Shown here piece by piece: positions 1 to 7,884 of a DNA stretch of 64,000 bases. The number at the start of each line of letters is the position of its first letter. The first letter of the stretch is position 1. The notes under the pieces were generated by a model that searched no databases, was not told the origin of the DNA, and was given only the letters and a program-made list of their open reading frames with translations. The stretch is from Pullichristensenella excrementipullorum (GTDB lineage Bacteria; Bacillota; Clostridia; Christensenellales; Aristaeellaceae), in NCBI GenBank assembly GCA_018713365.1, contig DVOU01000029.1, positions 14,686 through 78,685 on the forward strand, in the 5' to 3' direction. A program made the translations under genes and the position numbers.

Positions 1-925
1 TGTCGATCTTGATGGCGTCCAGTTCGCCCAGCTCCAGGGCGTATTGCAGCGCCTTGCCGGGGTCGTTGGTATGCACATGCACCTTGACCACGGAGAGGTC
101 GGAGATGACCAGCACGCAGTCGCCCAGCTTTTCCAGGCGCTTGCGCAGGCGCACCACGTCGCTGTCGCGCATCTCCGGGCGCGGGTGGGAGACGATGAAC
201 TCCGTGCAGTAGCCGAAGGTGATCTCCTCAAGGCTGTCGTGGTCGTCCACGAACTCGCCGGGCATGGCGGCGCGCGCGCCCTCGGTGGGCACGTCCACCT
301 CCACCGGCTCGCCGGTGAGGGCGGCCAGCATGCCGCGGTAGATGATGGTCAGGCCGGTGCCGCCGGAATCGACCACGCCCGCCTGCTTCAGCACCGGCAG
401 CATGTCCGGCGTCTTTTTGAGGATGGCTTCGCCGCTTTTGAGGATGGCGCGGAACAGTTCCACGACGTCCGTCATCTCGCGGCAGTTGCGCTCGGCGTCC
501 TCGGCCATGACGCGGGCCACGGTGAGGATGGTGCCCTCCTTGGGCTTCATCACGGCCTTGTAGGCGGTGTCCGCCCCGGCGCGCAGGGCGCGGATCATCA
601 GGGCGCAGTCGATGTCCTCCGCGCCGTCCAGAGCGCTGGCAAAGCCGCGCAGAATCTGGCTCAAAATGACGCCGGAGTTGCCGCGCGCGCCCTTGAGCGC
701 CCCGCGGGCCACGGCGGCAGCCACGTCGCCGACGCTGACGGCGTTTTTCGCCTGCATCTCCTTGACGGCGGAGTTGATGGTCTGGGACATGTTGGTGCCC
801 GTATCGCCATCGGGCACGGGGAAGACGTTCAGCGCGTCCACGCTCTCCCGGTTCTGGGTGAGCAGCGCCGCGCCGGATTGGATCATTTCCTTAAACAGCA
901 GCCCGTCTATTTTTGCCTGCGGCAT
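1..925 (-). CDS. fakA: Fatty acid kinase catalytic subunit-like DAK2 protein (partial)
   Basis: The reading frame starts at an ATG at 925 behind a GGAGG site and runs off the left window edge, so only about 308 N-terminal residues are visible. Residues 39-46 read DGDTGTNM and about 79-85 read GARGNSG; both are nucleotide/metal-binding motifs of the DAK2 domain. The visible part continues into the middle domain of the YloV/FakA family. Family members phosphorylate fatty acids bound to a DegV/FakB carrier, and two DegV proteins lie at 31883-33616. It is downstream of the Asp23 gene, the conserved yloU-yloV order. The function is known from the family and was not tested here. Confidence 0.9.
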   Translation of the reverse strand, partial: MPQAKIDGLLFKEMIQSGAALLTQNRESVDALNVFPVPDGDTGTNMSQTINSAVKEMQAKNAVSVGDVAAAVARGALKGARGNSGVILSQILRGFASALDGAEDIDCALMIRALRAGADTAYKAVMKPKEGTILTVARVMAEDAERNCREMTDVVELFRAILKSGEAILKKTPDMLPVLKQAGVVDSGGTGLTIIYRGMLAALTGEPVEVDVPTEGARAAMPGEFVDDHDSLEEITFGYCTEFIVSHPRPEMRDSDVVRLRKRLEKLGDCVLVISDLSVVKVHVHTNDPGKALQYALELGELDAIKID

Positions 926-959
926 GATATGCAAACCTCCACTTCCGGCATGCGGCGCG

Positions 960-1310
960 TCAAACGCGGATGTCCTCCACGCAGACGTTGACGCGACCGA
1001 CGCTGATGCCGGTCAAGTGTTCTACTTTGTATTTCACGGTCTCGATGATGGAGGCGGCCACGGCGCTGATGGAGATGCCGTATTCCACGATGATGAACAG
1101 GTCGATATCCACCTTTTCGCCATTCTGGCGCACCTTCACGCCCCGGCCGAGGTTTTCCCGGCCCATGAGCTGCACGATGCCGTCCGTCGAGCGCTTCGAG
1201 GCCATGCCCACGATGCCGTAGCAATCCAGCGCGGCGTAGCCCGCCACGCGCACGATTACCTCGTCGTTGACGGTGACGAGGCCCAGCTCCGTCTTGAACT
1301 TGCAATCCAT
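960..1310 (-). CDS. Asp23/Gls24 family envelope stress protein (YloU-like)
   Basis: This 116-residue protein has the Asp23 fold signature: an N-terminal strand region followed by a stretch like VRVAGYAALDCYGIVGM, and a central segment rich in alternating hydrophobics (VDIDLFIIVEYGISI). It has no signal peptide or membrane segment, as is usual for the short YloU form. Its gene is the first of the asp23-fakA unit and has its own promoter just upstream. The family is linked to cell-envelope homeostasis; the exact role of the YloU subgroup is unclear. Confidence 0.9.
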   Translation of the reverse strand: MDCKFKTELGLVTVNDEVIVRVAGYAALDCYGIVGMASKRSTDGIVQLMGRENLGRGVKVRQNGEKVDIDLFIIVEYGISISAVAASIIETVKYKVEHLTGISVGRVNVCVEDIRV

Positions 1311-1353
1311 ATTCCGACCTCCCCCGAAGGCTCATATTCGTATCCGTTCTATT

Positions 1354-1382
1354 AGTATAGCGTGTTTTGGCAAAACTTGCAA
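1354..1382 (-). promoter_or_regulatory. Sigma-A promoter of the asp23-fakA operon
   Basis: On the minus strand a TTGCAA -35 box (1382-1377) is followed after 17 bp by a TATACT -10 box (1359-1354), about 44 bp before the Asp23 ATG. It is divergent from the rpmB promoter. Confidence 0.7.
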
Positions 1383-1486
1383 GGGTCTCGGCGTTAAACG
1401 CGGCCCCGCGAACGCGCTTTTCGCGGCATTTTTTCCACGCTGCTTCCATTTTGCCCCGTTTTACGAAGTTTTACATGGAAAAACCC

Positions 1487-1515
1487 TTGTGTTTTCGCCC
1501 CGGGGGTGCTATAAT
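1487..1515 (+). promoter_or_regulatory. Sigma-A promoter of rpmB
   Basis: TTGTGT at 1487-1492, a 17-bp spacer and TATAAT at 1510-1515 preceded by TGC, which gives an extended -10. It lies about 54 bp upstream of the rpmB ATG. Confidence 0.8.
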
Positions 1516-1568
1516 TGTGCTGTTTGATAACTTGAGAGTGCATCAGCCTTGAAGGAGGTGTCATAGAG

Positions 1569-1760
1569 ATGGGAAAGTTTTGTGAGGTCTGCGGCAAGGG
1601 CGTGAAGTATGGCAACAACGTCAGCCACTCCAACCGCAAGACGCGCCGCACCTGGGCGCCGAACACGCAGCGCGTCCGCGTGATGGTCGATGGAACGCCG
1701 AAGCGCATGTTCGTCTGCACCCGCTGCCTGCGCAGCAATAAGGTGGAGCGCGCGCAGTAA
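1569..1760 (+). CDS. rpmB: 50S ribosomal protein L28
   Basis: A 63-residue basic protein of normal L28 length. The N-terminus MGKFCEVCGKG carries one CxxC pair and the C-terminus CTRCLRSNKVERAQ the second, so this is the zinc-binding C+ form of L28. The middle (NNVSHSNRKTRRTW) is the usual rRNA-binding stretch. A GGAGG site precedes the ATG. It is monocistronic and divergent from asp23-fakA, the arrangement common in Firmicutes. Confidence 0.97.
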   Translation: MGKFCEVCGKGVKYGNNVSHSNRKTRRTWAPNTQRVRVMVDGTPKRMFVCTRCLRSNKVERAQ

Positions 1761-1782
1761 GCCCGTCCGCCCTTATCCGAGA

Positions 1783-1838
1783 GGCCGCTTTCATGCCTGC
1801 ATCCGTCGTTTGGCGGGCAGGATGGGGAGCGGTCTTTT
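1783..1838 (+). terminator. Possible rpmB terminator
   Basis: An imperfect long stem (GGCCGCTT... pairing with ...GGGGAGCGGTC) is followed by TTTT shortly after the rpmB stop. The mismatches make this tentative. Confidence 0.35.
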
Positions 1839-1884
1839 CGGCGTACCATTTTGCCCCTTGGCTGGATGAAGGGAGGGTCTTTGC

Positions 1885-2655
1885 GTGAAGCGCAGTTCGA
1901 GGCGTTTGCTTTCGCTGCTGCTCAGTTCTCTGTCCGTCGCGGCGCTGGCGCTGCTTTTGCTGTGCCTGCCCGCCGCGCGCGGCGGCCCCGTGCCAATGGC
2001 CGTTTACGCGGGGCTGATGGCGGTCGCGGCCCTTTCCGCGTTCTGGAACACGCACGACCTCTTCGCCCGCAGGCCGTTCCCGCTCTATGTGGAGACGCGC
2101 AGGCGCGCAAACGGCTGCGTGACGCGCATCGTGCGGCCCGGAAAGATGCTGGCGGCGCTGTTCTGGCTGCTGCTGGCGTTGGGGCTGCTCTTTGCCGCGT
2201 GGGCGCTGCGCGGGACCATCGCGCGCGGGGAATGGTTGTTCGCGCTTTTGGAGGCGGCGGTTTTTGGGCTGTACGCCGCCGCATGCGCGGTCCTTTTGCG
2301 CACCTGCGTGGGCAGGCGGCGCACCGCGCTCTACCTCTTTGAGGAAGATGAGGAGGGCGGCGAAGGCCCGGCGTGGGATGAAAGCGGGCCGGACGTGGTG
2401 CATGGCGAGGTGCGCCGGGGAAGGGCGCTGGCGCTGTTGCAGACGGCCATCGTGCTGCTGGGGGCCGCGGCGTTCGCGGTCGCGGCGGTCTCGTCCATCC
2501 TCCGGGGCGGGGCGTGGTGGACCATCGCCTTCATGCTCGCGGTTTTGGCGCTTTTGACGTGGGCCGGCGCGGGCATCGCGCGCGAAGTGAAGCACGCCTC
2601 GCCGCGCGCGGTGGTGAAGGTGGTCGAGCGCCCGCGCGGAAGGGAGCGGAGATGA
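1885..2655 (+). CDS. Unrecognised six-helix membrane protein
   Basis: A 256-residue protein starting at GTG 1885 behind GGGAGGG. Six hydrophobic segments are visible at about residues 8-30, 37-54, 88-106, 118-138, 182-204 and 208-227. A charged, acidic stretch (about 150-180, EEDEEGGEG) lies between helices 4 and 5, and both termini are basic. I do not recognise the family. Its stop overlaps the ATG of the next gene (ATGA), so the two are probably co-translated. No catalytic motif is visible. Confidence 0.75.
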   Translation: MKRSSRRLLSLLLSSLSVAALALLLLCLPAARGGPVPMAVYAGLMAVAALSAFWNTHDLFARRPFPLYVETRRRANGCVTRIVRPGKMLAALFWLLLALGLLFAAWALRGTIARGEWLFALLEAAVFGLYAAACAVLLRTCVGRRRTALYLFEEDEEGGEGPAWDESGPDVVHGEVRRGRALALLQTAIVLLGAAAFAVAAVSSILRGGAWWTIAFMLAVLALLTWAGAGIAREVKHASPRAVVKVVERPRGRERR

Positions 2656-3470
2656 GCATGTTGCGTTCGGGGCGGAAAGGGGCGCTGTGGTTTTTCCTCC
2701 ATATCCTTTCCATCCTCTTTCTAAGCGCGTGGGAGCTTTGCACCATCTCCACAGGCGCCCATTGGTCCCTGACACTGTTTGGCGGGGTGTTGCTGGCGAA
2801 GGTCGCGTCGGACTTCGTTCGCGGCGTGCGGATGCGGCGGCGCGCGGAGGATGCAGAGGAAGAGGCACAGCCGGATGCGGAGGAAGAGGCGCAGGAAAAA
2901 GCGAGACTGCATGGGTTGCCCGCTAGCGTGGTCAAAGCCGTGTGGGCAGCGATCCTGGTTTCTGGCTCTTTCTTGCTTGTCATCCTGTTTGCGGGCGCAT
3001 TGAATGCCGCTCTGAATTCCAAAGGCTCATGGGCAATTTGGATGTTCCCTGCCTTAGTGCTGTGCATGCTGGGCGGCCACATTTCTCTGGCCTGCATCGT
3101 CTTGCGCAGCCTTCCGGGGAAGAAACGGCCGCGGCGCGACCCGGCATCGGAGATACGTTGGCCCCTCTTTTGCTTTGGCCTCTGCTTTGCCATCTCTGGC
3201 AGTTTTTTCATCGCCGCGTATCTGATTGCGGCTGTTCCGCAGGGGCAACCGTGGGCAACTTGCCTGATCGCCGTGCCGCACGTTGCCGTTGGCGTTGCCT
3301 TTGCCGTCTCCGCGGTGCGCAAGCCATCCAAGGATGTGCCGGAAGGGGACGCCTTGCCGCGCACCTGCCCGCGCTGCGAGGCGACGGTGCCGGCGGGGGA
3401 AAGCGTCTGCCCGCGCTGCGGGAAGCGGGTGCGGGCGGGGAAGTTGAAGGATAAGGGCGCAAGCATGTGA
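2652..3470 (+). CDS. Unrecognised membrane protein with C-terminal zinc ribbon
   Basis: A 272-residue protein whose ATG at 2652 overlaps the previous stop (ATGA). It has an N-terminal helix (about 10-30), a charged Glu/Arg-rich segment (about 55-80, EDAEEEAQPDAEEEAQ) and roughly four further membrane segments. A C-terminal cytosolic tail carries two CPRC motifs about 13 residues apart (CPRCEATVPAG, then CPRCGKR), which is a classic zinc ribbon. The zinc-ribbon tail plus membrane domain suggests a sensor or scaffold rather than a transporter, but that is inference. Family not recognised. Confidence 0.75.
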   Translation: MSMLRSGRKGALWFFLHILSILFLSAWELCTISTGAHWSLTLFGGVLLAKVASDFVRGVRMRRRAEDAEEEAQPDAEEEAQEKARLHGLPASVVKAVWAAILVSGSFLLVILFAGALNAALNSKGSWAIWMFPALVLCMLGGHISLACIVLRSLPGKKRPRRDPASEIRWPLFCFGLCFAISGSFFIAAYLIAAVPQGQPWATCLIAVPHVAVGVAFAVSAVRKPSKDVPEGDALPRTCPRCEATVPAGESVCPRCGKRVRAGKLKDKGASM

Positions 3471-3480
3471 CGGATATGGG

Positions 3481-3515
3481 AACGGCCCGGGGCTGATGGA
3501 CAGTCCCGGGCCGTT
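3481..3515. terminator. Shared hairpin between convergent genes
   Basis: A perfect 11-bp stem (AACGGCCCGGG / CCCGGGCCGTT) with a 13-nt loop sits between the stop of the plus-strand membrane gene (3470) and the stop of the minus-strand small gene (3520). U-tracts are weak on both sides. Confidence 0.55.
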
Positions 3516-3519
3516 GCGT

Positions 3520-3699
3520 TCAGAATCTCCAGAGCAAAAAACCGGCGCTGATGAGCAGGATGGCCAGAACGCTCATCCACAGCCAGCTCGGCAGGCTGCA
3601 AAGCAGGAGGATGACCCCCACCAGCATCAGCCCCAGACCAAACCACCTGGAAACGCCGCTTCGTTGACCGCCGCGGCGGTCCTTGCACGCCCTGTTCAT
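3520..3699 (-). CDS. Small two-helix membrane protein
   Basis: A 59-residue frame starts at ATG 3699 with GGGAGG nine bases upstream and stops at 3520, immediately before the shared hairpin. It has a basic N-terminus (MNRACKDRRGGQRSGVSRW) and then two hydrophobic helices (FGLGLMLVGVILLL and MSVLAILLISAGFLL) separated by a short turn. The good ribosome binding site, hydrophobic pattern and terminator position argue that it is real. No function is recognised. It lies between rpe and the zinc-ribbon membrane protein. Confidence 0.6.
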   Translation of the reverse strand: MNRACKDRRGGQRSGVSRWFGLGLMLVGVILLLCSLPSWLWMSVLAILLISAGFLLWRF

Positions 3700-3745
3700 G
3701 CCATCGCCTCCCCGATATAGTATGCGGGCAGGCGGCAGGGGTGCG

Positions 3746-4420
3746 TCAGGCGTTTTCCTCGGGATGGATCTGCCGCCAGGAGGCGCGCAGGCTGTCGATG
3801 AAGCCCTTGGCGTCGTCCGCGCCGAAGAGGGCGCTGCCGGCGACGATGACGTCCGCGCCGCGGCGCATCATCTCGACGGCGGTGACGGTGTTGGCCCCGC
3901 CGTCCACCTCCAGCATGGCTTTGGAGCCGGCGCGGTCGAGCATGGCGCGAATTTCGGCGATCTTGTCCAGGCACTCGGGGATCATCTTCTGCCCGCCGTA
4001 GCCGGGGTTGACCGTCATCACCAGCACAAGGTCGAGGCTGGGCAGCAGATAGCGCAGACAGTCCGGCGAGGTGGCCGGGTTGAGGGCGATGCCGGCGAGG
4101 CAGCCGTGTTCGCGGATGAGGGCGAGCGTGCGGTGCAAATGGCCGCCGGCCTCGGCGTGGATGGTGATGATCTTCGCGCCGGCTTTGGCGAAGTTTTCCA
4201 CCTGCGCTTCCGGGCGCTCGACCATCAGGTGGGCGTCCACCGGCAGCGGGCCCTGGGCGGCGAATTTGCAAATGCCGGAGCCAAAGGTGATGTTGGGCAC
4301 GAAGGCGCCGTCCATGACGTCGAAGTGCAGATAATCCGCGCCCGCGGCGGCCATGCGCTCGATCTCCGCCCCCATGGCGCGGAAATCCGCGGCCAGCAGA
4401 GACGGTGCGACTTTAACCAT
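3746..4420 (-). CDS. rpe: Ribulose-phosphate 3-epimerase
   Basis: A 224-residue TIM-barrel enzyme of normal length interconverting ribulose-5-phosphate and xylulose-5-phosphate in the pentose phosphate pathway. Visible signatures are KVAPSLLAADF at the N-terminus, HFDVMDG (metal His/Asp), DAHLMVERPE, MTVNPGYGGQKMI, EVDGGAN (second catalytic Asp) and the phosphate-binding AGSALFG. Its ATG lies inside the end of rsgA (8-nt overlap), consistent with translational coupling. It is the last gene of the minus-strand housekeeping run, as in other Firmicutes (prkC-rsgA-rpe). Confidence 0.97.
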   Translation of the reverse strand: MVKVAPSLLAADFRAMGAEIERMAAAGADYLHFDVMDGAFVPNITFGSGICKFAAQGPLPVDAHLMVERPEAQVENFAKAGAKIITIHAEAGGHLHRTLALIREHGCLAGIALNPATSPDCLRYLLPSLDLVLVMTVNPGYGGQKMIPECLDKIAEIRAMLDRAGSKAMLEVDGGANTVTAVEMMRRGADVIVAGSALFGADDAKGFIDSLRASWRQIHPEENA

Positions 4421-5291
4421 AGCGATCCCTCCAACGTATTCTCATTTCTTCCAGAAGCGTCACGTAACGCGCGTGGCGCTCCTTATCCACATCCCCCGCC
4501 GCCACGGCCGCGCGCACGGCGCAATCCGGCTCAGTGGCGTGGTAGCAGGGCGAAAAGCGACACTGGCCCTCGTAAGGGGCGAACTCCGGATAGCCGTCCT
4601 TGAGCAGCACCGGGTCGCAGAGCTTGGTCTCCAACAGGCTGAAGCCGGGCGTGTCCAGCGCCATGCCGCCGCCCTCCAGCGGGATCAGTTCGCAGTGGCG
4701 CGTGGTATGGCGGCCGCGCTCGATCTTGCGGGAGACGTCGCCCGTTTGCAGGCCGAAGCCGTAAAGGGCGTTGAGCAGCGTGGACTTGCCCGCACCGGAC
4801 TGGCCCGCCACGGCGTGGACATGGCCGCGCAGGCGGACGCGCAGGGCGTCTATCCCCTCCCCCGTGCGCGCGCAGACGGAAAACACGTCCGCGCCCGCGC
4901 CGCGGTACTGGTGGGCGACGTCCTTTGCCATTTGCGGGTCGATGTCGCCCTTGTTGACGGCGATGACGGCTTCGATGCCCTGTTCCCGCGCTGCGAGCAG
5001 CAGGCGGTCGGCCATGAGCAGGTCCGGCTCCGGCGCGGCGGCGGCGATGACGATCAGCACAGTGTCGATATTGGAAACCGGCGGGCGGGCGAGCTGGCTT
5101 TTGCGCGGGAGGATGGCCTTGAGCCAGCCGTCTTCCTCCTCTGTGCCCGGCTCGAACTCCACCCGATCGCCCACCATGGGCTTTAAGCGCGCGCGGCGCA
5201 ACTTGGCCTGCGCGCGCAGTTGATGCGTCTGGCCCTGCGCGTCGAGGGCGTAGTAAAAGCCGCCCACGCCGCGGATGATGATGCCCTGCAA
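4413..5291 (-). CDS. rsgA: Ribosome small-subunit biogenesis GTPase RsgA
   Basis: A 292-residue circularly permuted GTPase that acts late in 30S assembly. It has an N-terminal OB-fold (about 1-70), then the G motifs in permuted order: NKGD (G4), GQSGAGKSTLLNALYG (G1) and DTPGFS (G3). The C-terminal zinc site CRFSPCYHATEPDC fits the family Cx4CxHx5C pattern. It follows prkC by 11 bp and overlaps rpe. Confidence 0.97.
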   Translation of the reverse strand: MQGIIIRGVGGFYYALDAQGQTHQLRAQAKLRRARLKPMVGDRVEFEPGTEEEDGWLKAILPRKSQLARPPVSNIDTVLIVIAAAAPEPDLLMADRLLLAAREQGIEAVIAVNKGDIDPQMAKDVAHQYRGAGADVFSVCARTGEGIDALRVRLRGHVHAVAGQSGAGKSTLLNALYGFGLQTGDVSRKIERGRHTTRHCELIPLEGGGMALDTPGFSLLETKLCDPVLLKDGYPEFAPYEGQCRFSPCYHATEPDCAVRAAVAAGDVDKERHARYVTLLEEMRIRWRDRYG

Positions 5292-5302
5292 CCGATCGCC
5301 TC

Positions 5303-7141
5303 CTACTCGAACATGACCTGCGTTTCCACCATGAGTACGCCGTCCATATACTCGCGCACGGTATGCAGCCCCTGCTCGACGCTGGAAAGCTCGATGGAAT
5401 AGGTGCCCGCGTCCAGCGCGCCGCTGAAGCCGGTGAAGGCCGCGCCCGAGGGCGGCACGATCTCCAGCACCACTTCCACGTTGCTCAGGGGCACGTAGAG
5501 CGTGTAGTTGGAGGGCGGATAGTAGAGCATCTGGCGCGGCTGGCTGATGGTCAAAATCAGCTCCGTGCCCTCGGCGACCACCTCTCCCGGGGGGATGGAC
5601 TGGGCGATGACCGTGCCGGCGGGCTCGTCCGCCGAATAGCCGGGCACGGGCTCGCCGAGGGTCAGGCCCCCGGCCTCGGCCTGCGCCTGCGCGCCCTCGA
5701 AGGTGAGGCCGGTGAGCGGCGGCACTTCCACCGTTTCGGCGCTGAGGATCAGCACGATGTCGGTCTCGCGGGTGATCCAGCCCGGCTCCGGGCTTTGCCC
5801 GGCGACGCAGCCCACGGGCTTGTCGCTGACGGCGTAGGTCACCGAGACGCGCTCGGCGGCGACGCCCAGCCCGGTCAGTTCCTCGTAGACCTGTTCCAGC
5901 GTCCAGCCGGTCATGTCTTCAAAATAAATCCACTGGCTGCCGGCGCTGACGGTGATGCCGATCTCGGTGCCGCGGCGGCGCTTCTGGCCCGCCTCCACGG
6001 TCTGCTGCATGACCAGCCCCTGCGGGTATTCCTCGCTGTAGGCGTATTCCACCACGGGAGTGAAGCCGCGCTGGGAGATGACGGCGGTGGCGGCGGCCTC
6101 CTCCGAGCCGATGGTCAGAGGTACGCTCTCCATGTTGTAGACGGCGGAAAAGTACCAGACGAGCGAGCCAATGACGGCGACGCCCACAAATATGGCGGCA
6201 AAGAACGACACCCTTTGCAGCCGTCGCTTGCGGCGCAGGGCCTTGCGGCGCTGTTCCTCGCGCTGGCGCTCCTGCTCCTCGCGCGTGAGCGGATAGGTGA
6301 CAAAGCCGCCCCGGGGGCGCACCACGGCCTTGCGCAGATCGCCGGCGAACTCGGCGGCGGTCTGGTAGCGGCGGGCGCTGTCCTTGGCCAGAGCGCGCAT
6401 GACCACTTCATCCAGCGCGCGGGAGATGTTGGGGGCGAGGTCGCGCATGGAGCGCGGCTCCTCGCTGACGTGTTTGAGGGCCACGGACACGGCGGTGTCG
6501 CCATCGAAGGGCACCTGGCCGGTGAGCATTTCGTAAAGCACGACGCCGACGGAGTAGAGGTCGCTCTTTTCGTCGGCCACCTCGCCGGACGCCTGCTCGG
6601 GCGAGAAGTAGTGTACGCTGCCCAGCGCTGAGTTCTGCTTGTCGTCCACGCGGGTGGTCTGGGCGGTTTTCAGGCGCGCGATGCCGAAATCGGCCACCTT
6701 GACCTTGCCATCCTTGTTGACGAGGATGTTCTGGGGCTTGATGTCGCGGTGGACGATGCCGTTTTTGTGGGCGTGATCCACGGCGGCGAGGATGCGGATG
6801 ACCATGCGCACGGCGGTCTCCGGCGCGATGCGGCCCTGTTCGCGGATGAGGTCCTTCAAGGTCTTGCCGGGGACGTACTCCATGACGATATAGCGCATGT
6901 CGTTGTCCTTGCCGACATCGAGGAGGTTGACGATGTTTTCATGCGACATCTTGGCCGCGGCCTCGGCCTCGCGGCTGAAACGGCGCACAAATTCCTCGTC
7001 CTGCTCGTATTCCGGGCGCAGGACCTTGACGGCGACGGTGCGCTTTTTTGCTTTGTCCCAGGCGCGGTAGACCACGGCCATGCCGCCGGTGCCGACGACA
7101 GCCTGTATCTCGTAGCGCCCGGATAGCACGCGTCCGATCAT
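5303..7141 (-). CDS. prkC: PASTA-domain Ser/Thr protein kinase
   Basis: A 612-residue membrane kinase starting at ATG 7141. The kinase domain (about 1-270) has GTGGMAVVYRAWD (Gly loop), VAVK (Lys39), IVHRDIKPQNILV (catalytic loop) and DFGIARL. A basic juxtamembrane stretch (EEQERQREEQRRK) leads to one membrane helix (FFAAIFVGVAVIGSLVWYF). Outside are three PASTA-like repeats that would sense peptidoglycan, then about 70 further residues of beta-rich sequence. The start overlaps the prpC stop (ATGA), the standard coupling of kinase and phosphatase. It regulates growth, cell wall or germination in relatives. Confidence 0.96.
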   Translation of the reverse strand: MIGRVLSGRYEIQAVVGTGGMAVVYRAWDKAKKRTVAVKVLRPEYEQDEEFVRRFSREAEAAAKMSHENIVNLLDVGKDNDMRYIVMEYVPGKTLKDLIREQGRIAPETAVRMVIRILAAVDHAHKNGIVHRDIKPQNILVNKDGKVKVADFGIARLKTAQTTRVDDKQNSALGSVHYFSPEQASGEVADEKSDLYSVGVVLYEMLTGQVPFDGDTAVSVALKHVSEEPRSMRDLAPNISRALDEVVMRALAKDSARRYQTAAEFAGDLRKAVVRPRGGFVTYPLTREEQERQREEQRRKALRRKRRLQRVSFFAAIFVGVAVIGSLVWYFSAVYNMESVPLTIGSEEAAATAVISQRGFTPVVEYAYSEEYPQGLVMQQTVEAGQKRRRGTEIGITVSAGSQWIYFEDMTGWTLEQVYEELTGLGVAAERVSVTYAVSDKPVGCVAGQSPEPGWITRETDIVLILSAETVEVPPLTGLTFEGAQAQAEAGGLTLGEPVPGYSADEPAGTVIAQSIPPGEVVAEGTELILTISQPRQMLYYPPSNYTLYVPLSNVEVVLEIVPPSGAAFTGFSGALDAGTYSIELSSVEQGLHTVREYMDGVLMVETQVMFE

Positions 7142-7860
7142 TTCGCTTCCTCCTTGCAGGTGACCAGGAGGACGGTGATGTTGTCGTGCCCGCCGTGATG
7201 CAGGGCGCGCTCGATGAGCGTTGTGACCTTGTCGCCCATGCGCATGCCGCTGAGCATGATCTCGAGCATCTCGCGCTCGCTCAGGGCGTTGGAAAGGCCG
7301 TCCGAGCAGAGCAGGAAGACGTCGTCCGGACGGGTGTCGAGGCGCAGAAGATCGACCTCGACCGCTTCGGCGGTGCCAAGGGCGCGGGTGATATAGTTGC
7401 GCTTGGGGTGATTGAGGGCCTCGCTGGGGGTGATGAGGCCGCTTAAGACCATTTCCTCCACCAGCGTGTGGTCGGTCGTCACCTGCAAAATGGCGCGGTT
7501 GCGGATGAGATAGGCGCGGCTGTCGCCCACCTGCGCGATGTGGGCGATGTTGCCTTCCATGCACAGGGCGGTGATGGTGGTGCCCATGCCCGCGCAGCCC
7601 TCGCGTTCCTTCGAGGCGCGCCAGATCTGCTCGTTGGCGCGCTCCACGGCGCGGCGCAGCGCTTCCTCCGTGGGCGAAATGGGCGCGCGCATCTCCTCTT
7701 CAAGCACGCGCACGGCCATGGCGCTGGCCACTTCGCCGGCGTTGTGGCCGCCCATGCCGTCGGCCACGGCGCAAAAACGCTCGCCCGGCTTGGGGGCGTA
7801 ATAGCTGTCCTCGTTGATCGGGCGTACCCGGCCGATGTCGGTGGCGGCGTATACTTTCAT
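7138..7860 (-). CDS. prpC: PP2C-family Ser/Thr protein phosphatase
   Basis: A 240-residue PPM phosphatase. Metal-binding motifs of the family are present: the N-terminal TDIGRVRPINEDSYY, VADGMGGHNAGEVAS, the GDSRAYLIR region, LCSDGLSN and the terminal GGHDNITVLLV. It removes phosphates placed by the adjoining PrkC kinase, whose ATG overlaps its stop. No signal or membrane segment, so it acts in the cytosol. The length is normal for Stp/PrpC. Confidence 0.97.
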   Translation of the reverse strand: MKVYAATDIGRVRPINEDSYYAPKPGERFCAVADGMGGHNAGEVASAMAVRVLEEEMRAPISPTEEALRRAVERANEQIWRASKEREGCAGMGTTITALCMEGNIAHIAQVGDSRAYLIRNRAILQVTTDHTLVEEMVLSGLITPSEALNHPKRNYITRALGTAEAVEVDLLRLDTRPDDVFLLCSDGLSNALSEREMLEIMLSGMRMGDKVTTLIERALHHGGHDNITVLLVTCKEEAK

Positions 7861-7884
7861 GGCGCGCTCCTTTGTTTGCCGTCG

